From IMG/VR virus record IMGVR_UViG_3300032240_001607, positions 1 to 46,113 of that record: a stretch of 46,113 bases of DNA. One strand, given 5' to 3'. The notes below the pieces were generated by a model that was not told the DNA's origin, did no database searches, and saw nothing but the letters and a program-made list of their open reading frames with translations. The stretch is from a virus. A program made the translations under genes and the position numbers. Every line of letters starts with the position of its first letter. Position 1 is the first letter of the stretch. Below are positions 43,198 through 46,113 of this stretch, in pieces.

Positions 43198-43927
43198 TTT
43201 ATATTACGGTATCTATCGCGGTACTGTTATGAATACTAATGACCCGCTAGGGAAGGGTCGAATTACTTTGCAGGTTCCGCAAGTATCTGGTCAAGAAATT
43301 ACTGATTGGGCATGGCCCACCATTGGTATACCTGAAAATAAAAAAATTCCTTACGGCTCCTGGATTAGCACAGTTACGCAAACAACGGCAGATAATACTG
43401 TAAATAACATAATTGCGCTAGATGCTGATGAGGGTACTTACAATATAGACCTGATTAATCCCAGTACTACTACTCCGGCCACTTCTGCAATTAAATTTAG
43501 TCAAGCTGGTATTTACAATATTCAAATTTCTGCTCAACTGTACACCACGCTCGGTGGAAACGGGTATTTAAATGTGGATATGTGGATGAGACAAAATGGC
43601 GTAGATTTCCCAAATTCTACGGGCTCTATCTCAATGGGGTCTAAAAATCCTTTTACAGTTGTTAGCTGGAATTACATAGTAGACATTTCTGTTGGCGATA
43701 CTCTGCAATGGGTTTGGCACGTAAACACTTCTACTTCTACCTCTTTACTCGCCACTGCTGCTCAAGCTGGCCCGCCTGCTCAACCTGAAACTCCTTCATT
43801 TACCATATCTGCTACGTATGTTAGTGGCGATGTTCCGGTTAATAGCGTTCCGGCTCCTGGCGATTCGTGCTGGGTTATGTTTGAAGGCGGAGACCCTAAT
43901 TACCCTCTTTGGTTAGGAACATACTAA
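43184..43927 (+). CDS. Baseplate spike OB-fold protein with inserted jelly-roll domain
   Basis: 247 residues. Residues about 12-48 (RGTVMNTNDPLGKGRITLQV, then VPQVSG..TDWAWP) and 222-247 (VPAPGDSCWVMFEGGDPNYP, LWLG) are the two halves of a gp5/gpV-like OB fold. Between them, about residues 64-215 form a separate beta-rich domain (GIYNIQISAQLYTTL, YLNVDMWMRQNG, DTLQWVWHVNT) resembling a C1q/TNF-like jelly roll. No lysozyme domain and no C-terminal triple helix are present. Confidence 0.75.
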   Translation: MQRSDLYYGIYRGTVMNTNDPLGKGRITLQVPQVSGQEITDWAWPTIGIPENKKIPYGSWISTVTQTTADNTVNNIIALDADEGTYNIDLINPSTTTPATSAIKFSQAGIYNIQISAQLYTTLGGNGYLNVDMWMRQNGVDFPNSTGSISMGSKNPFTVVSWNYIVDISVGDTLQWVWHVNTSTSTSLLATAAQAGPPAQPETPSFTISATYVSGDVPVNSVPAPGDSCWVMFEGGDPNYPLWLGTY

Positions 43928-44352
43928 TGACTATTAAAATAATTGATTTTCCGTTTTCATTTAGCAAATCTGCTGATGGCGCTTATATTGCTTCTGTGGG
44001 CGCTACCTCGGATTTTAAAAAGATATGGCAGCACCGGGTGCTTCTAGTTCTGGCTACCCGCCCAGGTGAGCGTGTAATGCGGCCTGACTTTGGCTCTAAC
44101 TTGTATAGAGTCCTATTTGAATCAGAAGTTTCTGCTGGTGAAATTGCTAATGAGGCAATTGCAGAGGCTTTTGTAAAATGGCTTCCTGACCTAGAACTCA
44201 GGCAGGTAACCCCGTCATTCAGCCCATCTACGGGCCTTTTAACGGTTAATATTATATATGGTCTGCCAAATGGGGAGCCGGACAGTGTTACAATTAATAC
44301 TGGAGTATTTAACCGTTCTGGTGACCTAATTCAGGAGATAACTAATGGCTAG
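43927..44352 (+). CDS. Baseplate wedge protein (gp25/gpW-like)
   Basis: 141 residues from ATG 43927, which overlaps the preceding TAA; the upstream ATG at 43909 lies inside the spike gene. LLVLATRPGERVMRPDFGSNLYRVLFE (about 41-67) is the signature of the gpW/gp25 family, the conserved core wedge protein related to type VI secretion TssE. Overlaps the next gene by eight nt. Confidence 0.93.
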   Translation: MTIKIIDFPFSFSKSADGAYIASVGATSDFKKIWQHRVLLVLATRPGERVMRPDFGSNLYRVLFESEVSAGEIANEAIAEAFVKWLPDLELRQVTPSFSPSTGLLTVNIIYGLPNGEPDSVTINTGVFNRSGDLIQEITNG

Positions 44353-46113
44353 TACCGTTAACGTTACCAAAAACTATATTCCGCAAATTGATTACGTCTC
44401 TCGCGACTATACAGCAATTTTATCGGACCTTACGGCTATCGCCAAGCAGTTTAACCCTACCTGGGCTGTTAGTGACCCAGCAGACATCGGTGTTGCACTT
44501 CTTGAGACATTTGCCTATCTAGGTGACATCCTAAGCTTTTACACAGACCGTATGGCGTCTGAAGGCTTCCTCGGTACGGCAAGCCAACGCTCTAGCGTAT
44601 TGGCGATTGCAGCTATGTTGGGATACACGCCTACCCCAAGTAGCGCGGCTGTTGTTTCTTTAAACATCACAAACAACAACAGCTCTGGTGGAGCATCTAT
44701 CACCATACCGGCATTGAGCCAGGTTTCTTCTACCACAATCGTAAATGGTCAAAGCACTCAGGTTACTTTTGAGCTAGACACCGCGGTTACTGTAGCAGCT
44801 GCTGCTACTGTAGGTGCCACTGCTACGCAAGGTGTTACTACTAGCAACGAAGCTTTGGGTACATCTGACGGAACGCCAAGTCAACAATTTAAGCTTTCTC
44901 AAACCGGTGTTATTATCAACAGCACTGGTAGCAACATCAGCGTGTATGTCGGTGGTGTGCTTTACAATTACAGCAGCACGCTAGCTGATAACAGCGCGTA
45001 TGACTCTGTTTACACCACTACTATGGATGCAGATGGTTATACCTATGTCCTATTTGGTGACGGTGTAGGTGGTCGTATTCCGCCTGCTACTTACTCAATT
45101 ACTGCTACCTATCGCGTAGGCGTGGGTTCGGCTGGAAATATTGCTTTGGGCTCGTTGGCTTCTACCTTTACTAACTTAAACGTAAATGCCACTGTGACTC
45201 AACTGTCTGCCGGTATTGGCGGCGCTGATGATGAATCAACCGACTCTATTCGTATTAACACGCCTCGTGCATTGCGCACCCTACGTCGTGCCGTATCTCT
45301 TAAAGATTATGCATACTTGGCGTTAAATGTGACTGGTGTGTCAAAGGCTAACGCGGATGCTTCTGTCTGGTCAAACGTTAACCTATACATTGCGCCTTTT
45401 GGTAGCAGCGCTTTGAATACCTACACTTACACAGGCGTTACTGCGGTAGCACAGACAGCTATCGACGGCACAGCTGGAACAGGTTACCTTACCTATACCG
45501 CACCTAGCGGTACTTTTACCACGCTGACTGCTAATTCTAGCTATGTAACTATTACTGGCTCTGTTCCTGTGGCGTATAACATTTATACTCCCGCCTTGGT
45601 TACTAACGTAGCTGCTAGCGGAAGCACCTTTACAGTTCAAACTGCAATGACTGCTTTCCCTACCTATAGCTCATCTGCGGCTAGCACTATTGCAATTAGC
45701 GCGTACGGCACAAACACCTCGGCGTTTAACACTCTAGTGTCTGGTGTAGTTAACTACTTTACAGATAAGGTAGCGCCAAACGTTACGCTTACAGTTAAGC
45801 CTCCTACGTATGTCCCAGTAAACGTAGACATGACTTTGCACGTGCTACCTCAGTACAGCCAATCTACTGTGGTTACTCAAGTGAACAGCGCTTTGTCTAA
45901 CTTAGTGTCATACAATAACGCGTTTTTTGCTGACCGTATCCCTCCGCACTTTTTGCTAAACGCTATTACCAACATTGATGGTGTGGACTACGCAACTGTA
46001 GAGCACTTGCGCAGGAACTCGAACGAGCAGATATTTACTGTTAGCAACTGGACTAGAACTGCTAATACTGCAACTCTAAACACGACTAACACTCACAACA
46101 TCGTGCCTGGCCA
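44345..46113 (+). CDS. Baseplate J-like protein (gp6/gpJ), cut at right edge
   Basis: 589 codons are present without a stop. The N-terminus (YVSRDYTAILSDLTAIAK, then DIGVALLETFAYLGDILSFY near 43-62) is typical of baseplate J / gp6 wedge proteins that form the iris ring. YVLFGDGVGGRIPPATYSIT (about 236-255), TPRALRTLRRAVSLKDYAYL (about 302-321) and APNVTLTVKPPTYVPVNVDM (about 477-496) are further family motifs. A Thr-rich stretch (about 345-460) may be an insert. The last residues (NTHNIVPG) resemble the start of another beta module. Confidence 0.85.
   Translation, partial: MASTVNVTKNYIPQIDYVSRDYTAILSDLTAIAKQFNPTWAVSDPADIGVALLETFAYLGDILSFYTDRMASEGFLGTASQRSSVLAIAAMLGYTPTPSSAAVVSLNITNNNSSGGASITIPALSQVSSTTIVNGQSTQVTFELDTAVTVAAAATVGATATQGVTTSNEALGTSDGTPSQQFKLSQTGVIINSTGSNISVYVGGVLYNYSSTLADNSAYDSVYTTTMDADGYTYVLFGDGVGGRIPPATYSITATYRVGVGSAGNIALGSLASTFTNLNVNATVTQLSAGIGGADDESTDSIRINTPRALRTLRRAVSLKDYAYLALNVTGVSKANADASVWSNVNLYIAPFGSSALNTYTYTGVTAVAQTAIDGTAGTGYLTYTAPSGTFTTLTANSSYVTITGSVPVAYNIYTPALVTNVAASGSTFTVQTAMTAFPTYSSSAASTIAISAYGTNTSAFNTLVSGVVNYFTDKVAPNVTLTVKPPTYVPVNVDMTLHVLPQYSQSTVVTQVNSALSNLVSYNNAFFADRIPPHFLLNAITNIDGVDYATVEHLRRNSNEQIFTVSNWTRTANTATLNTTNTHNIVPG

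Overview
The window is part of a tailed double-stranded DNA phage genome with a contractile (myovirus-type) tail. The evidence is a tail sheath gene next to a tail tube gene, followed by a tape measure, a split-OB spike, a gp25-like wedge protein and a gpJ-like baseplate protein. No bacterial housekeeping gene, tRNA, integrase or CRISPR array was seen. The host cannot be read directly. The roughly even base composition, frequent CTA leucine codons, many small CxxC proteins, the Api92-like and DUF932 proteins and the actinophage-like portal and holin-like proteins suggest an actinobacterial, possibly aquatic, host. That is inference with low confidence.

Left arm (1 to about 9.6 kb): every gene is on the minus strand. 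They are small accessory genes, mostly of unknown function: an XRE-type helix-turn-helix protein, an Api92-like protein, a DUF932 protein, a DnaJ-type zinc protein and several zinc-ribbon microproteins. They are arranged as repeated cassettes. Read in the direction of transcription, a cassette runs: terminator of the previous cassette, a large palindrome or three-way-junction element, one to four GTTAYC-N5-GTTAY sites, a conserved promoter-like box, a short 5' stem-loop, then one to four genes coupled by ATGA or TAATG overlaps. There are six long palindromes. They share an outer TTGTTACGTTGG / CCAACGTAACAA stem, while their inner stems differ completely in sequence yet stay paired. Two further elements fold as three-way junctions. 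I counted 22 copies of the 16-bp operator-like site. This repeated cis-acting system is the most unusual thing in the window.

A junction of about 480 bp (9.47 to 9.95 kb) separates the two transcription directions.

Right arm (9.95 to 46.1 kb): every gene is on the plus strand. It begins with small genes, an HNH endonuclease and a 990-residue repetitive virion-type protein. The large terminase, portal, scaffold, N4-gp56-like capsid protein, connector, fibre and a very large structural protein follow. Next is a run of about ten tiny Lys/Ala-rich proteins. The tail block comes last: neck or terminator proteins, sheath, tube, a T4-baseplate-family chaperone with an apparent +1 frameshift extension, a tape measure with a lytic domain, LysM-like protein, hub, spike, gp25-like wedge and a gpJ-like protein that runs off the right edge. 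Several virion proteins carry copies of the same two small beta-rich modules, which suggests domain shuffling within the genome.
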